From: Bryobacterales bacterium
GTDB taxonomy: Bacteria > Acidobacteriota > Terriglobia > Bryobacterales > Bryobacteraceae
Length of the DNA: 64,000 bases
Direction of reading: 5' to 3'
Assembly (NCBI GenBank): GCA_019261985.1
Contig: JAFAQY010000102.1
Location: forward strand, 1-64,000
Under the pieces are notes generated by a model that saw only the letters and a list, made by a program, of their open reading frames with translations, was not told where the DNA came from and made no database searches. Numbering within the stretch: position 1 is the stretch's first letter; every line of letters begins with the position of its first letter. Below, piece after piece: positions 1 through 8,707 of this stretch. The position numbers and the translations under genes are program-made.

Positions 1-3000
1 CTCCGCGCGGAGCGCGCCGTCTTTCGCGCCGGCGACCGCATCCCGCTCAAAATCTTGTCGACGAAAAAGCAAGGCGCGGCCTACATCGACGTGGTTAAAG
101 AAGGCCAAACCATTCTCACCCGCGACCTCGATATTAATAACGGCCAAGCCGAACTTTCGCTCGCGGCGACGGCGGATCTTGCCGGCGCCGTCGATATCCG
201 CGCCTACATCTTCAGCGGCAACGCCCAGCCTGTCAGCGATCACCGGCTGATCTTCGTGCAACCGGCCGACGATCTCAAAATCGAAGCCATGGCCGACGCG
301 GCCGCATACAAGCCCGGCGACGACGCCCGCATCCGCTTCCGCGTCACCAATTCGCGCGGCGAAGGCGTGCAGGCCGCGCTCGGCTTGCAGGTGGTGGATG
401 AAGCGGTCTTTGCTCTCGCCGAAAAGCAGCCCGGCTTCGCCAAGGTCTTCTTTTATCTCGAGCAGGAAGCCATGAAGCCGCGCTACGAGGTCCATTCCAT
501 TGGCATGCCGGAAATCGTCGAGCCGGTGGCTTTCGCTAAAGCCGATCAGCGCGACCGCGCCGCTCGGGCCCTGTTTTCGGCAACCGAGCTGGTCAATTCC
601 AATAAATTCGACGCGGTCGCGGGCCAGAACCTCGGACAGGCCAAGTTCCAGGAGTATATCGGCCGATACCAAAAGACGTTCCAAGCTCAACTGAGTCGTC
701 TCGCCGAGGAGCTCACCCGTCTCTATGCCGTCAATCCTCACACCGGCGATCTTGCCAAGCTGGCCGCCGAAGCTCCGAAGCCTCGCGACGCATGGGGATC
801 CGAGTTGTGGTTCATCGGCGCGGGCACATTCATGCAGGTTCGCAGCGCCGGCCCGGACAAACAAAACGGCACTGCGGACGACCTGGCCGGATCCTTACAG
901 TTACAGAACGGAAGAGTAATTGCCAACGTGATGGGCCAAGGCTTTGCCGGCGGACGTTTCCGCGTCGGCGGCAATATCCAGCAGTTTGGCGTGGACGGGG
1001 GAGTGGTTGGCGGCATCGCGGGCGGCATCGCCGGGGGCGGCGGAGGTGGGTTCGCCCCGCAGCCCCACTTCGCCATGGCCCCTCGCGCGTTGAACGGGCG
1101 GGTTGAAATGGCCGAGTCCCTCGCGCTCACCACTGGCCGCATCTCCTCCCCCGAACCTCAACCTCGCGTCCGCTCCTATTTCCCCGAAGCCCTCTACATC
1201 AACCCCGAAATCATCACCGATAGCTCCGGCCGGGCGACCATCTCCATTCCGCTCGCCGACTCCATCACTACCTGGCGCATGGCGATGCTGGCGTCCACTG
1301 TTCACGGCGCGCTCGGCAGCGCTACTTCCAGCATCAAGGTCTTCCAGGATTTCTTCGTCGATCTGGATCTTCCCGTCACGCTGACCCAAGGCGACCGCGT
1401 GTCAATCCCTGTCGCGGTGTATAACTACTCGCCGAACGGCGGCGATGTCACGCTGCAATTGCAGCCCGCCGATTGGTTCTCGCTCGCCGGCGATACGGCT
1501 TCCAAAACCGTCGCCGTCGAATCCGGCCGCGTCGGAGCATCGCAGTTCACCATCGAAGCCCAAAAGATCGGCAAATTCAAGCTCACCCTCAGCGCTCGCG
1601 TGAAAGGCCAGCCGAATGCCGACATCGTGGTCCGCGAAATTGAAGTGGTCCCCAACGGCCGCGAGCAAACTCAAGTCTTCAACGGCCGCCTGGAAACCGC
1701 CGTTCAGCACGAAGTGCGCTTCCCCGCCAATTCCATCCCGGACGCAAGCAAAATCTACGTCCGCCTCTATCCGGGCCCGCTGAGCCAAATTGTCGAAGGA
1801 ATGGACGCCATTCTCCGCATGCCCGGCGGCTGCTTCGAGCAAACGTCTTCGGCGACGTACCCCAACATTCTCTCCCTCGACTACATGAAGAACACCAAAA
1901 AGCTCACGCCGGAAGTACACGCCAAAGCCGAGGGCTTCATCGCGAACGGCTATCAGCGGCTTCTGACGTTCGAGGTCCCCGGCGGCGGTTTCTCCTGGTT
2001 CGGCCAGGCCCCCGCCAATAAGATCCTCACGTCTTACGGCTTGATGGAATTCTCCGACATGTCGAAGGTGCACGACGTCGATCCCGCAGTCATCCGCCGC
2101 ACGCAGCAATGGCTCGCCGGCCAGCAGCAGCCCGATGGAAGCTGGAAGGCCGATTCGTCATTCATCAACGAAGGCGCTACCAACCGCTTCAATTCCGATC
2201 TGCTCCGCATCGCCGCTTACGTCGCGTGGTCGCTTGAAAACACCGGTTATCAAGGCCCACAGATCGACAAGGCCAAGCAGTTCGTCGCGCAACGCCTGAA
2301 CGCAAATCTCGACGCCTACACCCTCGCCGTCATCGCCAACTTCGCCGCCGATTACGGAAAAGATCGTGATTTCGAGCGCCAGGCGATGCAGCTCCTCCTC
2401 GACGCGCGCACAGAAAAGGACAACCAGGTTTGGTGGACCGCGCAGGAAACCGCCGTCTTCGCCACCGGCTCGAGCGCGGCCGTCGAAACCACTGGGCTCG
2501 CGGTGCAAGCTTTGCTCAAATGGGGCGAAGCGTCCGCCATTGCGAGCAAAGCGCTGAACTACATCGCCTCGAAGAAGGACGCTTCGGGGACATGGGGCAC
2601 GACGCAGGCCACCATCATGGCCCTGCGCGCTCTGCTTCTTTCCACGTCAAAAGGATCCTCGGACGTGCAAGGCGCCGTTCAAATCTCACTCAATGGGGCG
2701 CCGGCACAACAGCTTATGCTGACGCCCGAAAACAACGACCTGTTCCATCAGTTCGTGCTGAAGAGCGTCGACGTTAAAAGCGCCAATACCGTCGAGATCA
2801 AGTTTCAAGGCAAGGGCAACCTGGCCTATCAGGTCGCAAGCGATTATTTCGTCCCATGGAGCGCCCAGCCCGCGCAAGAGCCTCTTTCCATCGATGTAAC
2901 TTACGACCGCAACCAGCTTGCGCAAAACGACATCGCCACCGCCAAAGCCGTCGTCAAAAACAATCTCTCCAAGTCCGCGAATATGGTCATGGTCGATCTT

Positions 3001-3279
3001 GGAATTCCTCCCGGCTTCGACCTGCTGACCGAAGACTTGCAGCTATACCAGGACAAGAGCGCGAACTTGAAGAGCGGCCGGCTGGAAAAATTCAGCCTCA
3101 CTGCGACACAAGCGATTTTGTACTTCGATTCGATCGCGTCCGGCGATACAGTTACTCTCCGCTACCGCCTGCGCGCCAAATATCCCATCCGCGCCCGCAC
3201 GTTCCCCTCGCGCGTCTACGAGTATTACGATCCGGATGTGAACTCGACCGCCCGGCCGGCGCAACTGGAAGTCCGGTAG
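1..3279 (+). CDS. Alpha-2-macroglobulin family protein (5' end missing)
   Basis: The reading frame is open from base 1, and the residues before the first possible start (ERAVFRAGDRIPLKI) look like an MG domain, so the gene begins upstream of the window. Domains seen in order are MG/MG2-type beta domains, a variable bait-like region that is very glycine-rich at about 960-1060, the A2M core (SYFPEALYINPEI at about 1170), and the alpha-toroid thioester domain. The thioester motif CFEQ lies at 1831-1842 inside GGCFEQTSS, so the Cys and Gln needed for a reactive thioester are both present. Bacterial A2Ms are periplasmic or envelope protease traps that bind attacking proteases covalently. An unusual DAWG...SAGPDKQNGTADDL segment at 787-885 resembles the C-terminus of GspG-type pseudopilins. 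No penicillin-binding protein 1C gene, a frequent partner, is visible here. Confidence 0.88.
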   Translation, partial: LRAERAVFRAGDRIPLKILSTKKQGAAYIDVVKEGQTILTRDLDINNGQAELSLAATADLAGAVDIRAYIFSGNAQPVSDHRLIFVQPADDLKIEAMADAAAYKPGDDARIRFRVTNSRGEGVQAALGLQVVDEAVFALAEKQPGFAKVFFYLEQEAMKPRYEVHSIGMPEIVEPVAFAKADQRDRAARALFSATELVNSNKFDAVAGQNLGQAKFQEYIGRYQKTFQAQLSRLAEELTRLYAVNPHTGDLAKLAAEAPKPRDAWGSELWFIGAGTFMQVRSAGPDKQNGTADDLAGSLQLQNGRVIANVMGQGFAGGRFRVGGNIQQFGVDGGVVGGIAGGIAGGGGGGFAPQPHFAMAPRALNGRVEMAESLALTTGRISSPEPQPRVRSYFPEALYINPEIITDSSGRATISIPLADSITTWRMAMLASTVHGALGSATSSIKVFQDFFVDLDLPVTLTQGDRVSIPVAVYNYSPNGGDVTLQLQPADWFSLAGDTASKTVAVESGRVGASQFTIEAQKIGKFKLTLSARVKGQPNADIVVREIEVVPNGREQTQVFNGRLETAVQHEVRFPANSIPDASKIYVRLYPGPLSQIVEGMDAILRMPGGCFEQTSSATYPNILSLDYMKNTKKLTPEVHAKAEGFIANGYQRLLTFEVPGGGFSWFGQAPANKILTSYGLMEFSDMSKVHDVDPAVIRRTQQWLAGQQQPDGSWKADSSFINEGATNRFNSDLLRIAAYVAWSLENTGYQGPQIDKAKQFVAQRLNANLDAYTLAVIANFAADYGKDRDFERQAMQLLLDARTEKDNQVWWTAQETAVFATGSSAAVETTGLAVQALLKWGEASAIASKALNYIASKKDASGTWGTTQATIMALRALLLSTSKGSSDVQGAVQISLNGAPAQQLMLTPENNDLFHQFVLKSVDVKSANTVEIKFQGKGNLAYQVASDYFVPWSAQPAQEPLSIDVTYDRNQLAQNDIATAKAVVKNNLSKSANMVMVDLGIPPGFDLLTEDLQLYQDKSANLKSGRLEKFSLTATQAILYFDSIASGDTVTLRYRLRAKYPIRARTFPSRVYEYYDPDVNSTARPAQLEVR

Positions 3280-3475
3280 TCGTTTGAACCCGAGAACCCG
3301 CTTCCACGATAACGGAGGGAAGCAAGCGGAGCCGCGTGCAGGAACACTGAAAATTGGCAAAGTTGCTGGTTTTTAAGGAGCGGCAGGAATTTGGAGGGAT
3401 TGTGACCGGTCGGGAGACGGGAGTGGGTTGGCGCACGATGAAGGCCGAAAAACGAACCCGAGTCACGCTGCCGGG

Positions 3476-3525
3476 GGCGGACTCAAGTCCGCCGCAGGCT
3501 GAAGCCGGGCTGAAGCCTGCCCCAC
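3476..3525. repeat. GC hairpin intergenic repeat, copy 1
   Basis: Two short inverted repeats sit side by side: GGCGGACTCAAGTCCGCC, then an imperfect GCAGGCTGAAGCC / GGGCTGAAGCCTGC pair ending in CCCCAC. The same design recurs in several other gaps of this window (see the repeat finding). It lies between the A2M stop and the convergent methyltransferase stop, where the hairpins could help end transcription from both sides. Confidence 0.7.
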
Positions 3526-3529
3526 TGTG

Positions 3530-4330
3530 CTACCGGCGGGTTGCGACGATGTCGAGGTATTCGCTCTCACTCAGGATCGTCGAGTTGTTGGAACGGTTGA
3601 AGTCGCCAATGAGATCGGCCATCTCCTTGATTAGCGTTTTTTGAGCATCCGGTGAAGAATGCTGGAAGGCCTTGATCGCGGGGCCGAAGTGAGTCTTCAT
3701 AAACTCCACCCATTGCGCCGCGGAGGGCGAGCGGAAGCGGACCGCCTCGCGCTTGATGCGTAGATCGCTGACGTAGGGCCCGAGACGTTCGTTTAATACG
3801 GCTTTTTCGCCCCAAGTGACCGGGAGGTCGACCTGCGTGCCGGGAGGCGAGTAGCGGGCGAGAAGGCGAAAGAGTTGGCCCAGCATACCATCGGGAGTCC
3901 AGTTCGCCATGGCGAGCTTTCCGCCGGGGCGGCAGACACGGGCCATTTCGGCGGCGGTCCTTTCGGGGTCGGGGGCAAAGATCGCGCCGAAGGTGGTCAT
4001 GACGACATCGAAGGAAGCATCCGGAAACGTTAACGCGTTCGCGTCGCCTTCCTGAAAGTCGATTTGCAGGCCCTCGGCGGCGGCACGGAGCCGGGCGCGT
4101 TCAAGCAGGGCCGGAGTGATGTCGACGGCGGTGACAATGGCTCGGCGCCGGGCGGCCGCGAGCGCGGTGTTGCCGGAAGCTGTGGCGACGTCGAGCACGC
4201 GGTCACCGGCATGGACCGGGATCGACTCGCAGAGGAGTTCGCCGGCAATCGAGAGCTCGACACCCATCTTGGGAAAGTCGCCCGCAGTCCAGGTTTGCTG
4301 TTGGATTTCGTTCAGTGCTTGGAGGTTCAT
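3530..4330 (-). CDS. Class I SAM-dependent methyltransferase
   Basis: A 266-residue protein with the Rossmann methyltransferase pattern: motif I VLDVATASGNTALAAA at about residues 45-60, the acidic motif II VTAVDIT, a motif III region QEGDANALTFPDASFD, and post-motif GGKLAMANWTP. It is closest in pattern to the UbiE/Methyltransf_11 group, small soluble enzymes that methylate metabolites or quinones. The substrate cannot be read from the sequence. The ATG at 4328-4330 gives a normal N-terminus just before motif I. It is divergent from the sigma-factor gene, with an 84-bp shared upstream region. Confidence 0.85.
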   Translation of the reverse strand: MNLQALNEIQQQTWTAGDFPKMGVELSIAGELLCESIPVHAGDRVLDVATASGNTALAAARRRAIVTAVDITPALLERARLRAAAEGLQIDFQEGDANALTFPDASFDVVMTTFGAIFAPDPERTAAEMARVCRPGGKLAMANWTPDGMLGQLFRLLARYSPPGTQVDLPVTWGEKAVLNERLGPYVSDLRIKREAVRFRSPSAAQWVEFMKTHFGPAIKAFQHSSPDAQKTLIKEMADLIGDFNRSNNSTILSESEYLDIVATRR

Positions 4331-4384
4331 CTATGTTGGTTTCGTTCGGGGCGAGCGGAAAGTTACGGCATGATTGAGAAGGGC

Positions 4385-4410
4385 GTAACTTAAGGCGCTG
4401 CGGATTCGAA
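4385..4410 (+). promoter_or_regulatory. Candidate ECF (sigma-F type) autoregulatory promoter
   Basis: GTAACT at 4385-4390 is followed by exactly 16 bases and then CGAA at 4407-4410. This fits the GTAACC-N16-CGAA pattern that I recall for Caulobacter SigF, a sigma factor controlled by NrsF. Here it lies directly upstream of a sigma/NrsF-type pair, which suggests autoregulation. Transcription would begin almost on the ATG at 4415, implying a leaderless message or a start at the internal ATG at 4457. Confidence 0.5.
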
Positions 4411-4414
4411 GTAG

Positions 4415-4987
4415 ATGAATGGGAAGCCCATCGACGACAGCGAGCTTAGGGATTTGATGACGCGCTATCAACGAGCCGATGCGGCCGCTCTTGACGAGCT
4501 GGTCCGGCGCGTTTCTCCTTTGTTGCTACGATACTTCGCCTGCACGCGGATAAGCCCGCAAGACGCGGACGATCTGCTGCAAGACTGCTGGATCCGGATT
4601 CACCGGTCGCGGCACACGTATCGGTCTTCTGAGCCGATGATGCCGTGGATTTACGCGATCGCAAGGCATACGCGACTGGACGCGTACCGGAAGCGGCGGA
4701 GGATGGAGGCTCGGGAGGTATTGGTGGCGGGCGTTCCTGAGGTGCTGCATCAGGCTGCGCCGGACACGGCGCCAGAGGAGAGCGGCTTCGATCGACTGAT
4801 CGCGGATCTTCCGGAGTCACAGCGCGAGACGCTGGTGATGTTGAAGGTGGCGGGCATGAGTCTGGAAGAGGTGGCGGGGGCGACTTCGTCGACCGTGGGA
4901 GCGGTGAAGCAGAGGGCGCACCGGGCGTATGAGACGCTGAGGCGGGCATTGCGAAAGGGACGAGGAGATGGCGGGTTATCCCACTGA
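4415..4987 (+). CDS. ECF-type RNA polymerase sigma factor
   Basis: A 190-residue sigma-70 family factor. Region 2 is seen at about residues 30-95 (RYFACTRISPQDADDLLQDCWIRIHR and MPWIYAIARHTRLDAYRKRR). Region 4 is at about 130-180 (LPESQRETLVMLKVAGMSLEEVAGA, then the recognition helix TVGAVKQRAHRAYETLRRAL). Regions 1 and 3 are absent, as in ECF factors. Its 3' end overlaps the next gene by 20 bp, the usual layout for an ECF factor and its membrane anti-sigma factor. The first ATG sits only 4 bases behind a SigF-like promoter, so the ATG at 4457 (residue 15) is a possible alternative start. Confidence 0.9.
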   Translation: MNGKPIDDSELRDLMTRYQRADAAALDELVRRVSPLLLRYFACTRISPQDADDLLQDCWIRIHRSRHTYRSSEPMMPWIYAIARHTRLDAYRKRRRMEAREVLVAGVPEVLHQAAPDTAPEESGFDRLIADLPESQRETLVMLKVAGMSLEEVAGATSSTVGAVKQRAHRAYETLRRALRKGRGDGGLSH

Positions 4988-5681
4988 GGCGGAGCTGGAG
5001 CGGCGGTTGGATGCCTGGGCGGAGGCCGACCCGATAGAAGCGCGCGCCGAGCTTCAGCGTGAGCTGAGCAGGGCACTGGGGGCGTCGCTCAAGCTGGTGA
5101 AGCCGCTGCCCTCGAATCGCGCGCTGGTATTGCAGTTCCTGCTGGCCTTCGCGGCGTGCGCCGCAGTAGTGATTGCGATTCTGGACAAGGTTGGGATTCA
5201 CGCAATGACGGTGGCGCAGGTGGGCGGGATGACGGCGATTCTTGCGAGCGGCGGTGTGTTCTTCTCGCTCGATCTGGTGAGCCGGATGATTCCGGGCAAT
5301 CGAATAGAACTGCCGTTCCTGTTTGGCTTGGCGCTGGTTCTGCTCGGCGTGGCTGCGGCCATCGCGCTGCTGTTCCCGTGGCGCATGCCGGCGGCGTTCG
5401 TGGCAGAAGGTTGGCCGTGCGCCGTGTTGGAACTGGCGATTGCCATTCCGGCGGCCGCGATGGCCTGGGCAATGGCTCGGCGGGGCGCGTTATTTGCGTC
5501 GCCAGGTTTGGGAGCGGCGCTGTTGGCGCCGGCGGTTTGCCTGGCGCTCATGGCGGATCAGGCGCAGTGCATGTTCTTGCAGGCTCCGCACCTTTTGCTT
5601 TGGCATGGAGGAACCGCCGCGGGACTGATTGCCGCGGGGGCGGTGATCGGAAGGATTATGACGCGGCGGCGGAGCCTTTGA
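4968..5681 (+). CDS. NrsF-type (DUF1109) membrane anti-sigma factor
   Basis: A 237-residue inner-membrane protein with a soluble N-terminus (about 45 residues) and six predicted membrane helices. The last part, with a Cys in ADQAQCMFLQ followed by HLLLWHGGTAAGLIA, matches the conserved C-terminal feature of the DUF1109/NrsF family, in which a membrane protein holds an ECF sigma factor inactive. In Caulobacter NrsF responds to metal or redox stress through cysteines; whether this one does is inference. It starts inside the sigma-factor gene (20-bp overlap), so the two are translationally coupled. The 3' end overlaps the end of the convergent MFS gene by 26 bp. Confidence 0.78.
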   Translation: MAGYPTEAELERRLDAWAEADPIEARAELQRELSRALGASLKLVKPLPSNRALVLQFLLAFAACAAVVIAILDKVGIHAMTVAQVGGMTAILASGGVFFSLDLVSRMIPGNRIELPFLFGLALVLLGVAAAIALLFPWRMPAAFVAEGWPCAVLELAIAIPAAAMAWAMARRGALFASPGLGAALLAPAVCLALMADQAQCMFLQAPHLLLWHGGTAAGLIAAGAVIGRIMTRRRSL

Positions 5682-7296
5682 CTTCGGATTCTAGTTCGCG
5701 CAGATCGCGTCCGCGGGTTTCATGTCCGAAGGCCGCGATCAGGATCAGCGAGGCGACGGTTGGAAGGGCCACGGCTCCGGCGGCGAGTCCGAAGGCGGGT
5801 ACGAGGGAAAAGACGGCAAGAGATTGCGCCATGACGCCGCCTACTTTGCTGCATCCGGCAATCCAACCGGTGGCGCGGCCGCGCAGGCGGACGGGGAAGC
5901 TTTCGGCGGCGTAGGGCATAATAATCGAGATCACAGCGCTGGTTCCGACGACGAGGAGTGAAACGGAGATAAGCGGGTTGGATAGCAACGAAAACGCGCC
6001 ATTGTTGCGGAGGAGCGTCGCGATTAGGCCGAGAGTTGTGACGGCAATGGCGAGGATCAAGACGCGCTTGGTGCTCCAGAGGCTGTAGAGATAGGTGACG
6101 GCGGCGATAGTGGGTATCGCGATCAGCGACGATCGAGCTATGACTGCGCTGGTGAGGCCGACGCTGCGGCCCTCGGCGACGAGCGCGCTCGGCAGCCACA
6201 GCAGCACCCCGAAATTCGCAAACCCCCAAGCGAGAGCGGCGAGAGTGAGCGCGAGGGTTACGCCGAGGAGCGGCTTGGATTCCGCGCGGCGGCCTGGAGT
6301 GGGCTGGGACGCAGCGTCGATTGTGCCGCCGTAGCGCGCGAGGATTTGGCGGGCTTCATCGAGGCGGCCCATCGCGAGAAGGAATCGCGCGGATTCCGGA
6401 AGCAGGGGACTGAGGGCGATGAGCATGAGTCCGGTGGGGAATCCGATCAGCCACATGATGCGCCATCCGAAATAAGGCTGTAGCAGGGCGGATGAGGCGC
6501 TGGTGGCGAAATATCCGCCGATGGTGCCAATCCCACCTATCAATACCAGGCACCAGCCCCGGTGGCGCGTAGGCATGATCTCGGCAAGCAAGGCATTCGC
6601 GACGGGAAGCATGCCGCCGGCGGCAAGTCCCATCATGATGCACATGAAAACGTTCCAGGCAAAGGAGGGCATAGCTCCGCAGATGGAGGTGCCGATGAAG
6701 AAAACGGCGGCCAGGAGAATGGACGCGCGGCGGCCGTAAATGTCCGCCAGCGCCCCCCAGATGAAGGATCCGATGGTGGTGCCGAGAAGCGCGAACACGG
6801 GAAGGATCGCCACCTGGGCCGCGTTGAGTCCATATTCGACACGCATGCCGGGAATGACGAAGCCGAGGCTGGACGCTTTCATGATGTCGATGACGAGCGC
6901 GATGGCGAGCACGGCGATTTGAATTACGTGGGCTTTGGTGAGCGGCGCATCTTCGGGCGGGAGGATGGAGCCGTGGCGTGCGTCTTGCGCCGGACGGCGA
7001 GGAAGGAGGCCATAGGCGGCCGCGGCTCCGCCGAGTATGATCACGCCCATGCCGATGAGCATGGCGGCGCCCATGGGCATGCCAGCCAGCCGCCAGCCGG
7101 TATGGCGTCCCATGAGGAACATGGGCGCGTGTAATGCAACTCCGGAAGCAACCATCAGGGAGCCGGACCAAAAGGCGAGCATGTGACCTGGTCCGGCGAA
7201 GAGCTGGCCGTTGTTCACGACTTTTGATTCGCCAGGCGGAGGGAGAAAGTTACAGTGACTTACCGGAAAGTATCCGTCGCATAGCTGGTCCGGCAT
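5656..7296 (-). CDS. MFS transporter with extra N-terminal helices
   Basis: A 546-residue major facilitator family permease. After two additional N-terminal helices (about residues 39-95) comes a typical 12-helix core with the loop 2-3 signature GALADIYGRRASI at about residue 180 and a second-half GRATG loop. The pattern recalls the sugar/organic-anion branch of MFS, but the substrate cannot be assigned. The first 25 residues (MPDQLCDGYFPV...) are not typical, so translation may instead begin at the GTG near 7218 (VNNGQLFAGPGHM). It is divergent from the medium-chain reductase at 7390, and its tail overlaps the end of the NrsF-type gene. Confidence 0.82.
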   Translation of the reverse strand: MPDQLCDGYFPVSHCNFLPPPGESKVVNNGQLFAGPGHMLAFWSGSLMVASGVALHAPMFLMGRHTGWRLAGMPMGAAMLIGMGVIILGGAAAAYGLLPRRPAQDARHGSILPPEDAPLTKAHVIQIAVLAIALVIDIMKASSLGFVIPGMRVEYGLNAAQVAILPVFALLGTTIGSFIWGALADIYGRRASILLAAVFFIGTSICGAMPSFAWNVFMCIMMGLAAGGMLPVANALLAEIMPTRHRGWCLVLIGGIGTIGGYFATSASSALLQPYFGWRIMWLIGFPTGLMLIALSPLLPESARFLLAMGRLDEARQILARYGGTIDAASQPTPGRRAESKPLLGVTLALTLAALAWGFANFGVLLWLPSALVAEGRSVGLTSAVIARSSLIAIPTIAAVTYLYSLWSTKRVLILAIAVTTLGLIATLLRNNGAFSLLSNPLISVSLLVVGTSAVISIIMPYAAESFPVRLRGRATGWIAGCSKVGGVMAQSLAVFSLVPAFGLAAGAVALPTVASLILIAAFGHETRGRDLRELESEVKGSAAAS

Positions 7297-7389
7297 CGCA
7301 GGCGTTCGCGTAACGTAGTCCTCCCGCGGAGTGTCAACATCTAAGAAACCAAACCATCAGCATGTGATGCATGCAGAAAGGCGATTCTC

Positions 7390-8364
7390 ATGGAAAACAA
7401 TCCTACTCAAACGATGCGGGCGGTAGCGATTGATGAATTTGGGGGGATCGAGAAGATGAAACCGCGCAAACTACCCGTGCCGAAGGTGGCGAACGACGAG
7501 ATCCTGGTTCGGGTGGATACCGCGGGAGTCGGCGTCTGGGATCCGTTTGAACGCGAGGGCGGGTTCGCGAAAGAGTTCGGTCTGAAAGCCAACTTTCCTC
7601 TTGTCCTGGGGTCAGATGGCGCGGGAACTGTCGAAGGCGTGGGCGATGATGTTCGTGATCTCAAACGCGGCGACCGCGTATACGGTATTAACTTGATGAG
7701 TCCAAAGGGCGGCTTTTATGCGGAATATACCGTGATCAAAGCGAAGAATGCGGCGATGATCCCGCGGGCATTGTCCACTCGAGACGCCGGGGTCTTGGCA
7801 GTCGATGGCGTCACCGCGCTGGATGGTCTGGATAAAACGCTTAGGCTTGAAGCCGGTGAATCGATTCTGATACTCGGCGCCAGCGGCGGCATCGGCCATT
7901 TAGCGGTTCAACTGGCCAAGCGCATGAAAGCACGGGTTCTGGCCGTGGCCTCCGGTAAAGATGGCGTGGAGTTTGTGAAACGGCTGGGAGCCGATAAGGT
8001 CATCGACGGTCACGGAGAGGATATTCTCAAAGCGGCGCATGAATTTGCTCCGAAGGGTCTGGACGCAGCTTTGTTGACGGCTGGCGGAAAACCCGCGGAG
8101 CAGGCGATTGCAGCGCTGCGGGAAGGCGGCCGGGCCGCTTACCCGAACGGCGTGGAGGATGCCCCTCAGGCGTCTGATGGCGTGAAAGTTATGAAGTACA
8201 ACGGAGAACCCGACCCGCGGACGTTCGCCAAACTGAATGAATTGATCGGTGCCGGGCCGTTTGAAGTCCACATTGCACGGACGTTTAAGTTAGAAGAGGC
8301 GGCCGAGGCCCAGCGGGCGCTTGATAGTCATTACCTCGGCAAGCTCGCTCTGGTTCTGAGCTGA
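7390..8364 (+). CDS. NADP-dependent medium-chain oxidoreductase (quinone reductase type)
   Basis: A 324-residue zinc-independent MDR-family enzyme. The N-terminal GroES-like fold (DEILVRVDTAGVGVWDPFEREG, then LGSDGAGTVEGVGDDVRDLKRGDRVYG) is followed by the nucleotide-binding domain with the glycine motif LGASGGIGHLAVQLAK at about residues 158-173. Catalytic zinc cysteines are missing, which places it with quinone oxidoreductases. Such cytosolic enzymes reduce quinones or enones with NADPH. An AGAAAGG-like ribosome binding site precedes the ATG. A second family member is encoded at 28054-29016. Confidence 0.85.
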   Translation: MENNPTQTMRAVAIDEFGGIEKMKPRKLPVPKVANDEILVRVDTAGVGVWDPFEREGGFAKEFGLKANFPLVLGSDGAGTVEGVGDDVRDLKRGDRVYGINLMSPKGGFYAEYTVIKAKNAAMIPRALSTRDAGVLAVDGVTALDGLDKTLRLEAGESILILGASGGIGHLAVQLAKRMKARVLAVASGKDGVEFVKRLGADKVIDGHGEDILKAAHEFAPKGLDAALLTAGGKPAEQAIAALREGGRAAYPNGVEDAPQASDGVKVMKYNGEPDPRTFAKLNELIGAGPFEVHIARTFKLEEAAEAQRALDSHYLGKLALVLS

Positions 8365-8666
8365 TGTGAAGGAATACCCGCTGATCTTTGGGAACCAATA
8401 CGGTCCAAGAACTAAAGCCGGGAGGAGTTCCCTCATTTAGGAAGCCCGCGCAAACTCGCTTCTAGCTCTAAGGCTCACGATTGTCCGGTGCGCCAACTCG
8501 GCGCGGAGGGAACTTAGCGACATGGCGACGATCCGTCAAGTTGGGGGCTTCGCCGGTTTACGGGTATTGCCTGCAATCAGCCTCAATGGTGAGGGGCCTC
8601 GACTCGGCTGCGGGCTGTCGCAGTAATTTTCCTCGGGGCGTTTAGCATTCAAGACGAACTTTAGGC
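8365..8666. other. Intergenic gap without recognisable gene
   Basis: About 300 bases between the MDR gene and the PadR operator region. I see no coding frame, no RNA gene and no copy of the hairpin repeat. It probably carries the promoter for the PadR-ADOP operon, but no clear -35/-10 pair stands out. Confidence 0.5.
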
Positions 8667-8705
8667 TGTAGACACGCTACTGCTTATGGGTGTAGACTTT
8701 CTACA
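8667..8705 (+). promoter_or_regulatory. Candidate PadR operator (two sites)
   Basis: A perfect 6-3-6 inverted repeat, TGTAGACTTTCTACA, occupies 8691-8705 and ends two bases before the padR ATG at 8708. A second, imperfect copy begins with TGTAGAC at 8667, exactly 24 bp upstream. PadR proteins bind short inverted repeats and often repress their own operon. The position over the start region suggests autorepression and very little or no leader sequence. Confidence 0.55.
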
Positions 8706-8707
8706 TC

